NCBI GenBank assembly: GCA_037127255.1
Contig: JBANSL010000004.1
Location: forward strand, 16,127,967 to 16,191,966
Reading direction: 5' to 3'
DNA length: 64,000 bases
Source of the DNA: Persicaria tinctoria
Taxonomy: Eukaryota; Streptophyta; Magnoliopsida; Caryophyllales; Polygonaceae
Below are positions 31,378 to 42,879 of the stretch, one piece after another (the first letter of the stretch is position 1; each line of letters begins with the position of its first letter). The translations under genes were made by a program, and so were the position numbers. The notes under the pieces are model-generated. The model made no database searches and had not been told where the DNA came from. It saw nothing but the letters and a program-made list of their open reading frames with translations.

Positions 31378-32744
31378 TGGTGAGTTTTTAGAGAAAGAGT
31401 TCAGAAGAATATGTTTTCTGTTATTGAGTGAATTAATCAGTTACAAGGTGTTCATCGCCTATTTATGCACACACACTTGCTCACTCGATACTAACAGAAG
31501 ATTCACTCGAGATCTATACAACATTAATCGATGTCGAGTGAACTCTGTATTCTCATTATCCCCTCCTCAAGCTGGAGCATTGGTAGCAACATGCTGATGA
31601 TGATCTTCTCCCAAGGGCTTAGTAAAGATGTCAGCAACCTGATTATGAGATCGAACAAATAAAGGTGTCAAAAACCCTTCTTGAAGACGCTCTCTAACAT
31701 AATGACAATCTAGGCGCAAGTGCTTGGTGCGCTCGTGAAAAATCGGATTCTCAGCTATGTGAATGGCCGCTTTGTTGTCGCAGAAAAGGGAGATTGGCTT
31801 AGGGATAGGGCAATGCAGACCTTCCAATATAGAATCAAGCCAAACCAATTCACCAGATCGATGTCTTGGACAAGCATCTGTACTCAACTTCAGTTGAGGA
31901 CTTAGACACCGTCGGTTGCTTCTTTATCATCCACGAGACAAGCATCAGGGGGTAATGATGTCAGTTCTCAAGTGTGGTTGGTTTCTAGAGCCTGAAGCTC
32001 CTTCTGCATAGCTTCAACCCAAAGAGGATCATGCTTGGATTGGGTGTATGAAGATGGCTCATGTAATGACAAAACATTAGTTAGAGAACTAAGCAACATA
32101 CTCTGGAGGATAAAAGGACTGATTGTCCAAGGCAGAAACCATAAAGGAACTTGACATAGAAGAGGAAAGAGTAGGACAATAAAAGTCTTTGAGGTGAGGA
32201 GGTATGTGTACGTGTTTGTCTAACAGGTCGAGTGGAGACATGTGGTTGGGTTGGATGAGGTTGTAAAATAGGGGAAGCAACAGGTATAAGAGATAAGTTC
32301 TCAGGTATGACAGGTTGACTAGGATGATGTGATGAGGAAGAGGACAAAACTGTATCTGAAACCATGTCAGATACAGAAGGTTGAGGAGTGAGTTTATCAT
32401 GGAAAGGGGTAGGTGCAGGATTTACCAAAGGCAAACTTGGTATTGGTATTGGCACAACACACTGTGATGGTTTATTGGCAAAGGGAAATGATGTCTGATA
32501 AAAGAGAACACCTCTACTGATAATGACCTTATTGTCATCCAAATCAAAAACCTTGTAGGCTTTATGCCCTGGAGGATACCCAAGGAACACACATTTTTTT
32601 GGCCTTAGGAGCAAATTTGTTCTTTCTTGGACCTTTGACTAAGGCAAAATATAGACATCCAACCACCGAATGATTGTAATCAGTAAGCTTACCATACAGT
32701 TTTTCATAGGGCGTGGACCACTTCAAAAATGAAGAAGGCGCCAA
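31378..32744 (-). mobile_element. Ty1/copia remnant with the reverse transcriptase deleted
   Basis: Minus-strand order from the right: integrase C-terminal and linker region (32744 to about 32090), then the opening of the reverse transcriptase domain (HDPLWVEAMQKELQALE, about 32040-31960), then directly the RNase H end (31887-31567) with [20 protein letters not shown] and FTKPLG. Between them most of the reverse transcriptase is missing. A polypurine tract (GCTTGAGGAGGGGA, about 31560-31574) and an LTR-like sequence follow on the left; the LTR's outer end near 31378 is uncertain. The integrase part is frameshifted near 32600. No 5' LTR was found on the right. Confidence 0.8.
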
Positions 32745-33260
32745 ATTGATGAGGTGAGTAGCTGCTATTGAATAAGGATACTCGAGTATATCGCTAAAAA
32801 TTGAACTTACGACTCACAAATTAAAGAAGATCGCGTTAATTCCCTGTAGAACCAAAAATATTAAAGCAAATGAAATTAATCTCTCGTCCAGATTATATGA
32901 TGTCAAGTTTAAGCATCCTAAAAATGTGCATGGACAAGAAAATTTCTATTATCAAGTAGATACTAAATGGTTGAAAGTCAAGACGACCATGGAGAGTAGA
33001 AAGATGGCCGAGGTAGTCTAGGATATACCATATGGGTGACTCATAGAGAATAGAGCGGTGATTGTCATTTTTCGATTGGTTGATGAAATGTTTAAAAAAA
33101 TCTTAGTATTTTGTTTTCTTTGTGAAGGAATGAGAGAAAATGTCATTGTAAAATACTCTTATAAGAGTATTTTACAATTACATTGTATAACTAATTTGTA
33201 AACTGATTTAGGTTGTTATTTATAGGCTCTCTCTCTTATGATAGGCAAAACTTCAGCAAA
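32745..33260 (+). other. Interior of CACTA 2, exon-like piece
   Basis: A plus-strand stretch at 32890-33030 reads KFKHPKNVHGQENFYYQVDT and KWLKVKTTMESRKMAEVV before a stop. It has coding texture but no recognised domain. The rest is AT-rich. It probably belongs to the CACTA 2 gene region. Confidence 0.3.
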
Positions 33261-33269
33261 TTAAACATT

Positions 33270-34167
33270 TGATGAGATAAAACAATCCAATCCACCAGAC
33301 TCGGAAGCGGCACCAGCCCCCTTGACCATAGAAGCACAACGCGATATCATAATATCTTGCTTGGGAGAGCGTCGAGGAACAAAAGTTAGAGGTATGCCAC
33401 CAACACATACACTTTATTTAAAATATAAACTGCACTTCATTTTAGTTGTCCCCTTTTTATGACAATTTTTAACAGAAATTGTCTATATAAATACTCTATC
33501 AGATTGTTTGATCTCCTGATTTCATTTTACTCTTTATCAAATTACATTGCTCTTTATCTATATATATACACTCTTTTATCAGATTACATTATTCACAGAA
33601 ATTGACTTTAATCTGATCGATTTTGAAGAAAATACTTTAATAATGTATACTCTTTTATTGAAAATGACATTCAGATTTTGAAGAACTTTGACAAAAGAAA
33701 ATTTACTATAATCTATATGTATAGATCTGATCAATATTGATGTCAATTCCTTATTCAAATACATGTCGTTACATTTTAATGGTGTTTATGTAGGTTTGGG
33801 AGGGGCTCATCAGCAACCCCCAAAGAAGAGGGGAGGCCCATGGGCTGCAGCTGCAGCTGAAGACAGGAGGGAAGAGAGGAGGGAGCTGGAGGAGAGGGCT
33901 TCGAAGGCTGAGGAGGCTGCTGTAAAGGCTCGGGAGGATGCTGTAAAGGCTCAGGAGGAGGCTGTAAAGGCTCAGGAGGAGGTTGTAAAGGCTCGGGAGG
34001 AGGCTGTAAAGGCTCAGGAGGATGGTGTAAAGGCTCAGGGGGATGTTGCAAAGGCTCAGGAGGAGGCGAGGTTGGCCATATCGGGCCTTGCTGAGTTGCG
34101 GGATGTCGTGCGGGTGTTAGTCGCAGACAAACAAGCTTCGGTTGGCACCCGTGCAAATGAAGCTTAA
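33270..34167 (+). pseudogene. 3' exons of a CACTA-encoded protein (plant transposase Ptta/En/Spm type)
   Basis: One exon at about 33272-33405 reads NPPDSEAAPAPLTIEAQRDI then LGERRGTKVRGM. This resembles the PPLTxEEICxxVLGxRRGYVKG block found near the C-terminus of Transposase_24 (Ptta/En/Spm) proteins. After an intron with acceptor TTTATGTAG, the last exon (33794-34167) encodes KKRGGPW, then a run of heptad-like KAQEEAVKAQEE units predicted to form a coiled coil, ending RANEA and a stop. Upstream parts are lost. The position next to CACTA subterminal repeats (41390-41903 once the LTR element is removed) fits a transposon-encoded DNA-binding protein, not a host gene. Confidence 0.6.
33950..34075 (+). 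repeat. Short tandem repeats coding for KAQEEAV units
   Basis: A 21-24-base unit (gtaaaggctcaggaggaggct) is repeated about six times in frame, giving a coiled-coil stretch. Copies differ by one to three bases, so the array is young or homogenised. Confidence 0.75.
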
Positions 34168-34679
34168 GGTTTGAATGTGATTCTCTTCCTCATCTTTTGA
34201 CTATTTAACTCTAGTATTGAACTAGTTTGATTGACCTATGAATGTGTGTAGTTGATAGCATGCATATAGGTAGGCATAATAGGTTGCATTTAGCTTAGTT
34301 AAGATGCATATCATGCATGGATTAAGTGCAATTTGCATATTTGCTCTCTATGTTGGTGGAGTCGAAATCTACATGCTTTTATTGATTATTTCAGGTAATC
34401 GTGGATCCGAGGAGGAGACATGGGTTGATAACGCATTGGATGAGAATGTCTAGTTGATCGAAGAAGCTTACATGAAGATCTCAAGAGGTCCTGAGAAGAA
34501 GAAGCGAACCTAAACGAAGAACAAGTCTACAGAAGTTGTCGCCAGACATGCTGAACTTGTTTTGCACTTTCTGGAGGCCTCGGTTGTCCGATCGACTATT
34601 ATGACCATGCGTTGGAAAGCTCTTTCAGAGAGCTACAACTTTCACGTTGACGTCGAGAGCTAATTCGAGACGGAATTTT

Positions 34680-34785
34680 CGGGAAAACCCAATGCAGCGC
34701 CCGCCGCATGGTTTGCTGCGCCCGCCGCCAGGGGCGGTATTCATGCTGCGCCCGCCGCAGCTGCCGTCAGCGCGGATGCGCGTTG
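34680..34785 (+). repeat. GC-rich minisatellite in the 5' LTR (short allele)
   Basis: Units of the type GCTGCGCCCGCCGCATGGTT are present in fewer copies here than at 40060-40200 in the 3' LTR and 10055-10195 in the LTR fragment. Copy number changed after insertion, or during reverse transcription. Confidence 0.75.
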
Positions 34786-35073
34786 TTTTGACTATTAAAA
34801 AAACCCTAGATCTAGTTGTTTATTTTGGGGGCCGACTTTGATGTTTTAAAAAGGCCAAGTTTTATGTTATTTTGACAACTTCTATTCCATTCTACTTTTC
34901 ATCACACAATTAGAGAGAGAGCGATGTTCGCCATGGGCGACTAAACTCTCTTCGTTCTACTTGCAATTTGAAGCTTTATTTGGATTGATTGTGAGTTTCT
35001 GAATCTTGTTTCCTAGTTTCCTATTTGTGAATGCTTCAACTTCTTTGTGCTTAATTAATTATTGATTTGTTCT

Positions 35074-36474
35074 AGGCTGGATTTGGAAGTCCGGAAACCG
35101 TGGAGAGCACCGATTGAGTCTTCCCAGGCTCCTACCTTATGGACCTTCCGACAACACCCTTTACATCGCAGGCGATCAGGAGCAGGCTGCGGAGGAGGTT
35201 CCTGAGGATGATGATGATGATGAGGAGGATGCCCCTGCACCGACCGATCATCATATGGGGGATGCACAGCAGGGGGCTGGCACGTCAGCAGGACATCATT
35301 ATTCTTCGACTGATAGGGACGACTATTTGCGGGACTACCTGGCCAATGAGTTCCATCGTATTTCCTTACGCCAGGACGCAATTGAGTTCACCCTCAGCGA
35401 CCTCGGTCACTCTGCGAGGGAGTCGGATGCCAACATGGCGGCAAGGTGGAGTGAGACAAACTACCAGCTCGAGGAGATGCGGAGGGAGCAGCAGTACTAC
35501 TACCGTCAGCAATACCCCCACATCCCTCCATACCAGTCGCCGCCTTACCCGCCTCCACCTCAGTGATTGGTTAGTTCTACCCTCCTTCACTCTGAGTTTT
35601 TTTATGATTATTTTAGTTGTCTGTACTGTTTCAGTGAGGACACTGAAAATTTTAAGTGTGGGGGAGGAGACTTATATGTATATTATGTTATTTTATGTCA
35701 TTTCTATTAGAGTTTAGGACATGTTTAAGTTGCTGAAGATGTTTAAGTCTGTAATATTTAGTTATTTTTAATTTCTGCATTTTCTGCATTTTATTTAATT
35801 TATTTTCTGCATTTTCGAAATATATATATATAAAAAAAAAAGAGAAAAAAAAAAAACTTAATTTCGAAATTATTAGAAATAGAGCATGCATTGCATATAT
35901 GTGTTATTCAAATACCCATCTTGCTTAGTTTGTCCTCTATTTTAAATTTCAAGCATGAATCATACAAATCCCATGGAGTTCTGGATGTTTTGATTATTAT
36001 TGCTATTTGATTTTTGTGGAACATGAGCTAGCAAATATAATTGAGCATGTATGATTGAGCTAAGGTATGATTGAAATCCTAAAAACATGACCCTGTGAGG
36101 ATGTTTGGCCTTATTTGAATTCTTTTGCTCAATTGTGTGAATTACTCGCCTAGTGTTGCTACCTCTTGGCATTGACTGCAGTATATATTTTTGAAGACCA
36201 ATGCACATGTTTGTTGCTTGCGGGGTGTATGTTTATATTTAGAGTCTTTTTATTCAATTTTATGCATATTTAGTGAATAAGGTGGCAATGGTTGATGCAC
36301 TGAGTAACCGGGTCTACGCATGACACCCATGGGTATGATTCGCGCAAAAAGGTGTTGAAAACTATCCACTAGGAAAGAAACTTGATCATTGAGTAACCAG
36401 GTTCATTCATGACACCCATGTTTGCAACTTGCGTCAAAAGGTGTTCGAGTGGACTTCATGTTAATAAGTTGAAG
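35074..36474 (+). repeat. Extra internal-type segment within the 5' LTR
   Basis: This 1.4-kb segment replaces the 62 bases found at 40502-40563 in the 3' LTR. It contains an open frame (35114-35566, 150 codons) with an acidic run (EDDDDDEEDAP) and a proline/tyrosine-rich tail (QYPHIPPYQSPPYPPPPQ). A polypurine-like GTGTGGGGGAG follows at about 35660. Then comes a spacer (35880-36250) similar to 38340-38700 of the element's interior. It looks like the 3' interior of a related element placed in the LTR by recombination. I see no target duplication. Confidence 0.65.
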
Positions 36475-37135
36475 TGAACCTTAACCTAAGTGGCAAACTT
36501 GTTCCGTTAGGGCTGATTGAACTAATTGAATGAGTAGGAAGTTGAATGTGTTGTTAAATCCTTCTTTAGGGACTGCAAATACATTGGCTAATCTCTGAAC
36601 TTAAAGCTATCAATTGGGTTAAATCCTTCTTTAGGGACTGTTCGATTGATAAGGGTTTCTAGGACTGATTGGACTAGTAACTATATTAGGTCGGGACAAG
36701 GGCATTCATAGGAAGACTAAAAGGACAAGAGGAAGTTACAATATCAATTCAAACAAATAAAGTGGATAGTTGTAGGTAGAGCGATCTTCTCTAATTTGTT
36801 TTGCATTATTTGTTTTTATTTTATTTTGTTTTCTTTTCAATCTCAATCAACCAAACCCCCCCCCCCCTTTCTACTAATTGGTAAATACACATTGCTGAGA
36901 AATACTTGATTCTCTGTGGGATCGACCTCTTACTTGCTTGCTATACTAGTGTGTAGGTTTGAGTTTTATTTTGATACGGTTTATGCGACTGAAAACCGCT
37001 CATCAAATTGGCGCCGTTGCCGGGGAATCAAAGTTTATTTCTTTGTTTTGTGTGTTTGCCGATTATTGTATATAAATTAACTTTGTTGTGAACCTATCTT
37101 ACGGTTCACGACACCCTTACTACTAACATCTTAAG

Positions 37136-37963
37136 ATGAGATTAATGCATTATCAAGGCGAAAATTTTCACCATTATTTCACAAGAGTGCATAATTTATT
37201 GGATGCCCGTTATGCAAGGGGTTACCAAGATAGTTTGCAAGATATGGTTATTTGTGTACTTGAGGGCATGACTCCTGAGACCAAAGAACTTGCCGAGTCT
37301 ATGAGTAACGGAGGCTTTGCGAGTTTCAACTTATCAGAGATGTGGGATTTTTTCTGTTACATGGGTCACCAGGTGGAGCAGGAAGAAGCTTTCACACGCC
37401 AGGTTATGTTGGAGCAGGTGCTTAAAAGGATGGAGCGAATTGAGGAACAATTGAACCAACTTAATCAACCGGTGAGTGAGTTGGTAGTAGAGCAATACTT
37501 TATTCCTCAAGTTGATGAACGCCAAGACACAAACAATGATGGTTTGATCGATGAGAGCCCGATGCTCCCTTACATGGAGTCTCATGAGTGCACGCATGAG
37601 GATCCATGTGTTTTGGCTCCTATTTCATCTGAAGAAATCATCCTTGACTTGCCTATCAAGGAATTAATTACCGAGCCGATTTCTGTGGCTCTCGAAGAAG
37701 GTATTGATATTTCTTGCACTTTTGTGAATTTTGGTGAATATACAGACCCTTGGGAGCATTACTTTGAGAAGCCACCAACGGAACTGTGTTGGTGGTATCA
37801 TATCCCTTCGGTAGAGAGTCATGCTAGACTCTTTGATAAATTGAAAGGGTCTTTAACTTCTATATTTTATACTTTCAATTTATTATACTATGATGTTCTG
37901 TGTAAGATATGTGCACAGGAATATGATAGGCTACTGAGGGCCTTGACAATGTCTGAGAAATAA
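37136..37963 (+). CDS. Gag-like protein of the LTR element
   Basis: A 275-codon frame begins about 110 bases after the primer site. Residues 5-75 (YQGENFHHYFTRVHNLLDAR, LEGMTPETKELAESMSNGGF, then MWDFFCYMG) have the layout of the retrotransposon gag domain of plant gypsy elements, in which GE.F..Y..RF..LL..CP is followed by F..GL.P.TR..ID...GG. A short coiled-coil-like segment follows (LKRMERIEEQLNQLNQ). The second half is acidic and unrecognised. There is no zinc knuckle and no protease. The frame is intact. It probably formed capsid-like particles or is a relic of doing so. Confidence 0.6.
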   Translation: MRLMHYQGENFHHYFTRVHNLLDARYARGYQDSLQDMVICVLEGMTPETKELAESMSNGGFASFNLSEMWDFFCYMGHQVEQEEAFTRQVMLEQVLKRMERIEEQLNQLNQPVSELVVEQYFIPQVDERQDTNNDGLIDESPMLPYMESHECTHEDPCVLAPISSEEIILDLPIKELITEPISVALEEGIDISCTFVNFGEYTDPWEHYFEKPPTELCWWYHIPSVESHARLFDKLKGSLTSIFYTFNLLYYDVLCKICAQEYDRLLRALTMSEK

Positions 37964-38169
37964 GGTCTTGAGATTGAGAATAAGTCAAGCCAATGACATT
38001 AAAGAAAGGCGCTTCTCGGGAGGCAACCCGAGGTAAGTTTTAGTTATTTCAATTCCTAGTTAGCTAGTTTTCTTTAACCCGCCGCGCGCAATGCTCAGAT
38101 CCGACCTATATCGCCCCTTCCACCACATTGTGAGTATTTCATTCATCTCTTTCTCTATGTTTTAATTTT

Positions 38170-39619
38170 TTTGTTGTCTTTTATGTTTCATTGAGGACAA
38201 TGAAAGGTTTAAGTGTGGGGGAGGGATTGCATTGCATATAGATAGAATTTGCATATCATGTTTACTTATGTTATCATGTTTATTTATGTTGTCATATTTA
38301 TTTTTATTCATATACTGCATTTGAAAAAAAAAATCCAAAAATATCATGCATTGCATTTAAGTGTTATCAACGATACCCATCTTGGTTTAGTTTGTCCTCT
38401 AATTTATTTTTATGATCTTAATTGCATAAATCCCATGATTTGGTTGAATTGCTTGAAAATGATTTTGGAGCATGAATTGAGAATATAATTGAGCAAGTAT
38501 GATTCATAGTTGAGGTTTAATTGAAATCTAAAAAAAAAACATAACCTTTGTGAGTTTGTTTTGGCCTTATAGGGACTTTACATATTATTTCCCTTTTGCT
38601 TCTATTATGTGATTATACTCTCCATATGCTTCTTATTTCAATACCGTATTGCACATGTTTGTTGCTTGTGAATTTCAAATGATTGAGGCATGTTTTCTTT
38701 AGCCATATTATACCCTATCTACCTTACATATTATCCTGTGCTTGAAGCCAGTCTGAACCTTAAAGCCTATTCTTTTTTATAGCTCCACAAAAATATATCA
38801 TAGCCAATGATTAGCCTGACCCCATCCGGGAATTAGGAGGAGAATTGGTGAAAAATCTTTATGTTGGAGTTGCTTTGAGTGGAGATGATGTATGTATGGT
38901 TGTGCATTGCGAGAGGCATAGCCAAAATAAGGTAACCCTTCTTGCATAATAGAGATGACTTATTACTAGGGGCCTAAGGAGGATAAAATTCACTTAGGAG
39001 TAAAAGTCTAGTAAGCTTGGACCTAAGGAGGATAAAATTCACTTAGGGGCAAAAGTAAGCATAAAAGAAAAAAAAAAGTCATCATCCAAATAAAAAATTG
39101 CATGAGTTGTATGGCTATTGAAATCAAAGAGTTTATTGTTATGTATTGGAGTTTATGTTATTGGAATGGTTTGTGGAGTATGGAAGTTTTGGTGTTGTTC
39201 TGGTTGGTTGTTGTTCCTTTTTCCCGGATTTTTAGCACCACAAGCCTAAATATTTCTCATGCCTTATGTTCCTACCAAAGCCCCATTACAACCTTATAAA
39301 AGTCCTCATGATGTTGTTTGCAAGTGATAACTTTCACGGTGTATGGAGCATTTTGGATTGAGTTGAGAGTTGAACTTTAAAGCCTAAACACATGAGAGCT
39401 TGAGTGAAACACATCATCCCGGTGAGGTTGGACTAAATTTGCTTTTACTATTGGATCGCTCATATATTTGCTAGGATATTTGTTCTCTTATTCATGGCTC
39501 CTATTGTTTGAGGTTGCTTTTCTAAAACTATAGCATGAAGATCTTATTTGTGGGATGATTAATTCTATATTTAGTTTTCATTGCTTGAGGACAAGCAAAA
39601 GCTTAAGTGTGGGGGAGTT
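38170..39619 (+). other. Non-coding 3' spacer and polypurine tract of the LTR element
   Basis: AT-rich spacer with two copies of the phrase taagtgtgggggag, at 38209-38223 and 39604-39617. Only the second adjoins the LTR and serves as the polypurine tract. A 50-base direct repeat (gcctaaggaggataaaattcacttag, near 38970 and 39020) is also present. Confidence 0.6.
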
Positions 39620-41389
39620 TGATAGCATGCATATAGGTAGGCATAATAGGTTGCATTTAGCTTAGTTAAGATGCATATCATGCATGGATTAAGTGCAATT
39701 TGCATATTTGCTCTCTATGTTGGTGGAGTCGAAATCTACATGCTTTTATTGATTATTTCAGGTAATCGTGGATCCGAGGAGGAGACATGGGTTGATAACG
39801 CATTGGATGAGAATGTCTAGTTGATCGAAGAAGCTTACATGAAGATCTCAAGAGGTCCTGAGAAGAAGAAGCGAACCTAAACGAAGAACAAGTCTACAGA
39901 AGTTGTCGCCAGACATGCTGAACTTGTTTTGCACTTTCTGGAGGCCTCGGTTGTCCGATCGACTATTATGACCATGCGTTGGAAAGCTCTTTCAGAGAGC
40001 TACAACTTTCATGTTGACGTCGAGAGCTAATTCGAGACGGAATTTTCGGGAAAACCCAATGCAGCGCCCGCCGCATGGTTTGCTGCGCCCGCCGCATAGT
40101 TTGCTGCGCCCGCCGCCAGGGGCGGTATTCATGCTGCGCCCGCCGCATGGTTTGCTGCGCCCGCCGCAACTTTGCGGCGCCCGCCGCAGCTGCCGTCAGC
40201 GCGGATGCGCGTTGTTTTGACTATTAAAAAAACCCTAGATCTAGTTGTTTATTTTGGGGGCCGACTTTGATGTTTTAAAAAGGCCAAGTTTTATGTTATT
40301 TTGACAACTTCTATTCCATTCTACTTTTCATCACACAATTAGAGAGAGAGCGATGTTCGCCATGGGCGACTAAACTCTCTTCGTTCTACTTGCAATTTGA
40401 AGCTTTATTTGGATTGATTGTGAGTTTCTGAATCTTGTTTCCTAGTTTCCTATTTGTGAATGCTTCAACTTCTTTGTGCTTAATTAATTATTGATTTGTT
40501 CTATCTCGTCTGGCCAACTCGTTAGATCAATTCAATCGCTAAGGTTTTGTAGATTCCTGATTGTGAACCTTAACCTAAGTGGCAAACTTGTTCCTTTAGG
40601 GCTGATTGAACTAATTGAATGAGTAGGAAGTTGAATGTGTTGTTAAATCCTTCTTTAGGGATTGCAAATACCTTGGCTAATCTCTGAACTTAAAGCTATC
40701 AATTGGGTTAAATCCTTCTTTAGGGACTGTTCGATTGATAAGGGTTTCTAGGACTGATTGGACTAGTAACTATATTAGGTCGGGACAAGGGCATTCATAG
40801 GAAGACTAAAAGGACAAGAGGAAGTTACAATATCAATTCAAACAAATAAAGTGGATAGTTGTAGGTAGAGCGATCTTCTCTAATTTGTTTTGCATTATTT
40901 GTTTTTATTTTATTTTGTTTTCTTTTCAATCTCAATCAACCAAAACCCCCCCTTTCTACTAATTGGTAAATACACATTGCTGAGAAATACTTGATTCTCT
41001 GTGGGATCGACCTCTTACTTGCTTGCTATACTAGTGTGTAGGTTTGAGTTTTATTTTGATACGGTTTATGCGACTGAAAACCGCTCATCAGTAGTGTTGG
41101 TAGAAAAGAAGGGTTGGATTTTGTGGGTTTTTGCTAGACAAAGTTGAATGTCGATTTGGGAATATTTTGTTGGAACGAAAAACTAACTTGAATGTGACAT
41201 TCGTATGAATTTGAAATGTATGCACTTTTAGACAAATGTGGATGTATATGGATGTCAATTATGAATGTGAAATGTATGTGCGAGATGTCCACAAGCTTGT
41301 GAATGTGTTATGAGAAACAGGTGATTTGGATGCGATTTGGTGCGTGTCCGCAGGGAGAAAATGGAGCTTCCAAATAGGATTTTGTTTAT

Positions 41390-41903
41390 TGGGAACTCCA
41401 TTCTAGCAACGAACATAGGGTAAACCCGTTGTAAGAAAATTTAAAAAATGATCACTCAGGCAACGAACAAAGAAACCCTTGTGGTTGGTACAAAATGAAA
41501 AAACACTTCCTTCAAGACTCAAGCCACGACATCATATCCGTTGCTAGATGACTCAGGCAACGAAATAAAGTTACTTTCGTGGCCTGAATATTTAGATTTT
41601 CTGACGAGGAACGACGCTCAGGCGACGAACAAGATTTAGGCGACGAACTTATCTCGTCACTTGAATGGCTACAACCGATTGCAAACCCGTTGACCATATT
41701 CAGGCAACGGACAGTGTATTCGTTGCCTGAGATAACTCAGGCAACGAACAAACGGTTGTTCGTCGCCTAGAGATCAGAGGCACGGGCTTGAAGCTACGGG
41801 GTCTCAGGCGACAACATGTTCGTTGCCTGAATCCCCAGGTGACGTGAGAGGCCTTCAGACGACGACTTTATGTCCGTTGCCTGAGTTGCACCAGGACGTA
41901 GTG
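41390..41903 (+). mobile_element. Right terminus of CACTA transposon 2 with subterminal repeats
   Basis: The phrase caggcaacgaac or its complement gttcgttgcctg recurs many times across 500 bases, as in CACTA subterminal binding-site arrays. The segment ends CCAGGACGTAGTG at 41903, the complement of a CACTA start. The left terminus was not found in the window, so it was lost, or lies beyond the copia remnant in a form I cannot see. 41096-41390 joins the 3' untranslated end of the exon at 34167 once the LTR element is removed. Confidence 0.75.
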
Positions 41904-42300
41904 TTAATCCATAATGCATATATTGATTATAAATCATAAATTCCAATTATGAACACGTTATTGATTTTGTATATACATATATATTATATGGAGTGTGTTA
42001 GTTTATGAATCCTCTTATAAAATTGGGGGAAAACACACAATTAAAATGATTTTTGATATTCGGATTGATAATGGCATGGGTAGACATAAAATTTCGTCAA
42101 CGGTACGATTTGAGTCCTGATTTCCGAAACCATGAGAATTATAGTTGTAAAAAGGGCCCAGGGTTAATGTTTCCAAAACCGTAGAAATCATGGTCCTTAA
42201 TTATTAAAATATCAAATTAAATTGAGAAAATTTGGTAGAAAATCACTTTTTTAATGTTCTAATTAAGTAATTAACACCTCTTGAAAAATTATAAGCCGGT
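41904..42300. other. AT-rich spacer
   Basis: I see no gene or transposon end in this stretch. Confidence 0.4.
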
Positions 42301-42850
42301 TTAACATCTCCTAAATTTTTTTTAGCCCTGTAGCATCTGCTCTCTCAGTCTCTTCATGGCTCTTCGGTGGGGGCTGGGTGTCGGTGCAAGGACGCGAGGC
42401 AGTCTGCGAGGCTTCGTCGGTGGGGGCTGGGTGTCGGATTGGCGGGATTTGGGCTCGGGATGGCCGGAATTGGTGGCCAAGGAGGGCGGACGGGAGGGAG
42501 TTTGCGAGTTCGTCGGTGGGGGCTGGGTGTCGGATCGGCGGGATTTGGGCTCGGGATGGCCGGAATTGGTGGCCAAGGAGGGCGGATCTGGCGAGGGAGC
42601 GCCGGATCTGGTGTGGAGGCGCCGGATCCGAGCCGAGGATGAGCGAGGCGGTGCGAGCGAGTCCGGATCTGAGCGAGGGAAGAGGCGGCGACGAGCGATT
42701 CAGGAGCGAGCGCGGGAAGAGGCGGAGCGAGCGAGGTCGATCGGCCGGAGCGAGGGTTCCAGGAGCGGCGGCCGGAGCGAGGATCGACGAGCGTGGCCGG
42801 CGGCAGACGTTGAAGAAGCGGACAGAGGCAAGAGGTTGAAGATGCAATTT
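42300..42850. repeat. GC-rich island with ~96-base tandem repeat
   Basis: Two full copies and one partial copy of a 96-base unit (containing tcggtgggggctgggtgtcgg and gggatggccggaattggtgg) start near 42361, 42414 and 42510. The GC-rich island has overlapping open frames on both strands (up to 192 codons, minus strand) with low-complexity arginine, glycine and serine content. No domain is recognised. It resembles the captured cores of the Pack-MULEs upstream, but I could not find its ends. Confidence 0.5.
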
Positions 42851-42879
42851 TTACAAAATTACAAAAATTAACCCAAAAT

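Larger units (their letters stand above)
34253..41090 (+). mobile_element. Gypsy-like LTR retrotransposon without polymerase (LARD-like), nested in CACTA 2
   Basis: 5' LTR 34253-37005 and 3' LTR 39620-41090 both begin TGATAGCATGC and end CGCTCATCA. An exact 5-base duplication GTAGT lies outside (34248-34252, 41091-41095). The primer site TGGCGCCGTTGCCGGGGA (37009-37026) and a polypurine tract (GTGTGGGGGAG, 39607-39617) are in place. The interior is 2.6 kb and encodes only a gag-like protein. The LTRs differ in length, 2,753 against 1,471 bases, because the 5' LTR holds about 1.4 kb of extra sequence (35074-36474). Elsewhere the two LTRs are nearly identical, pointing to a recent insertion. 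Confidence 0.9.

Noticed and set aside
33763..34167. Host coiled-coil protein gene
   Set aside because: Its position beside a CACTA subterminal array and the upstream LGERRG-type exon make a transposon origin more likely.
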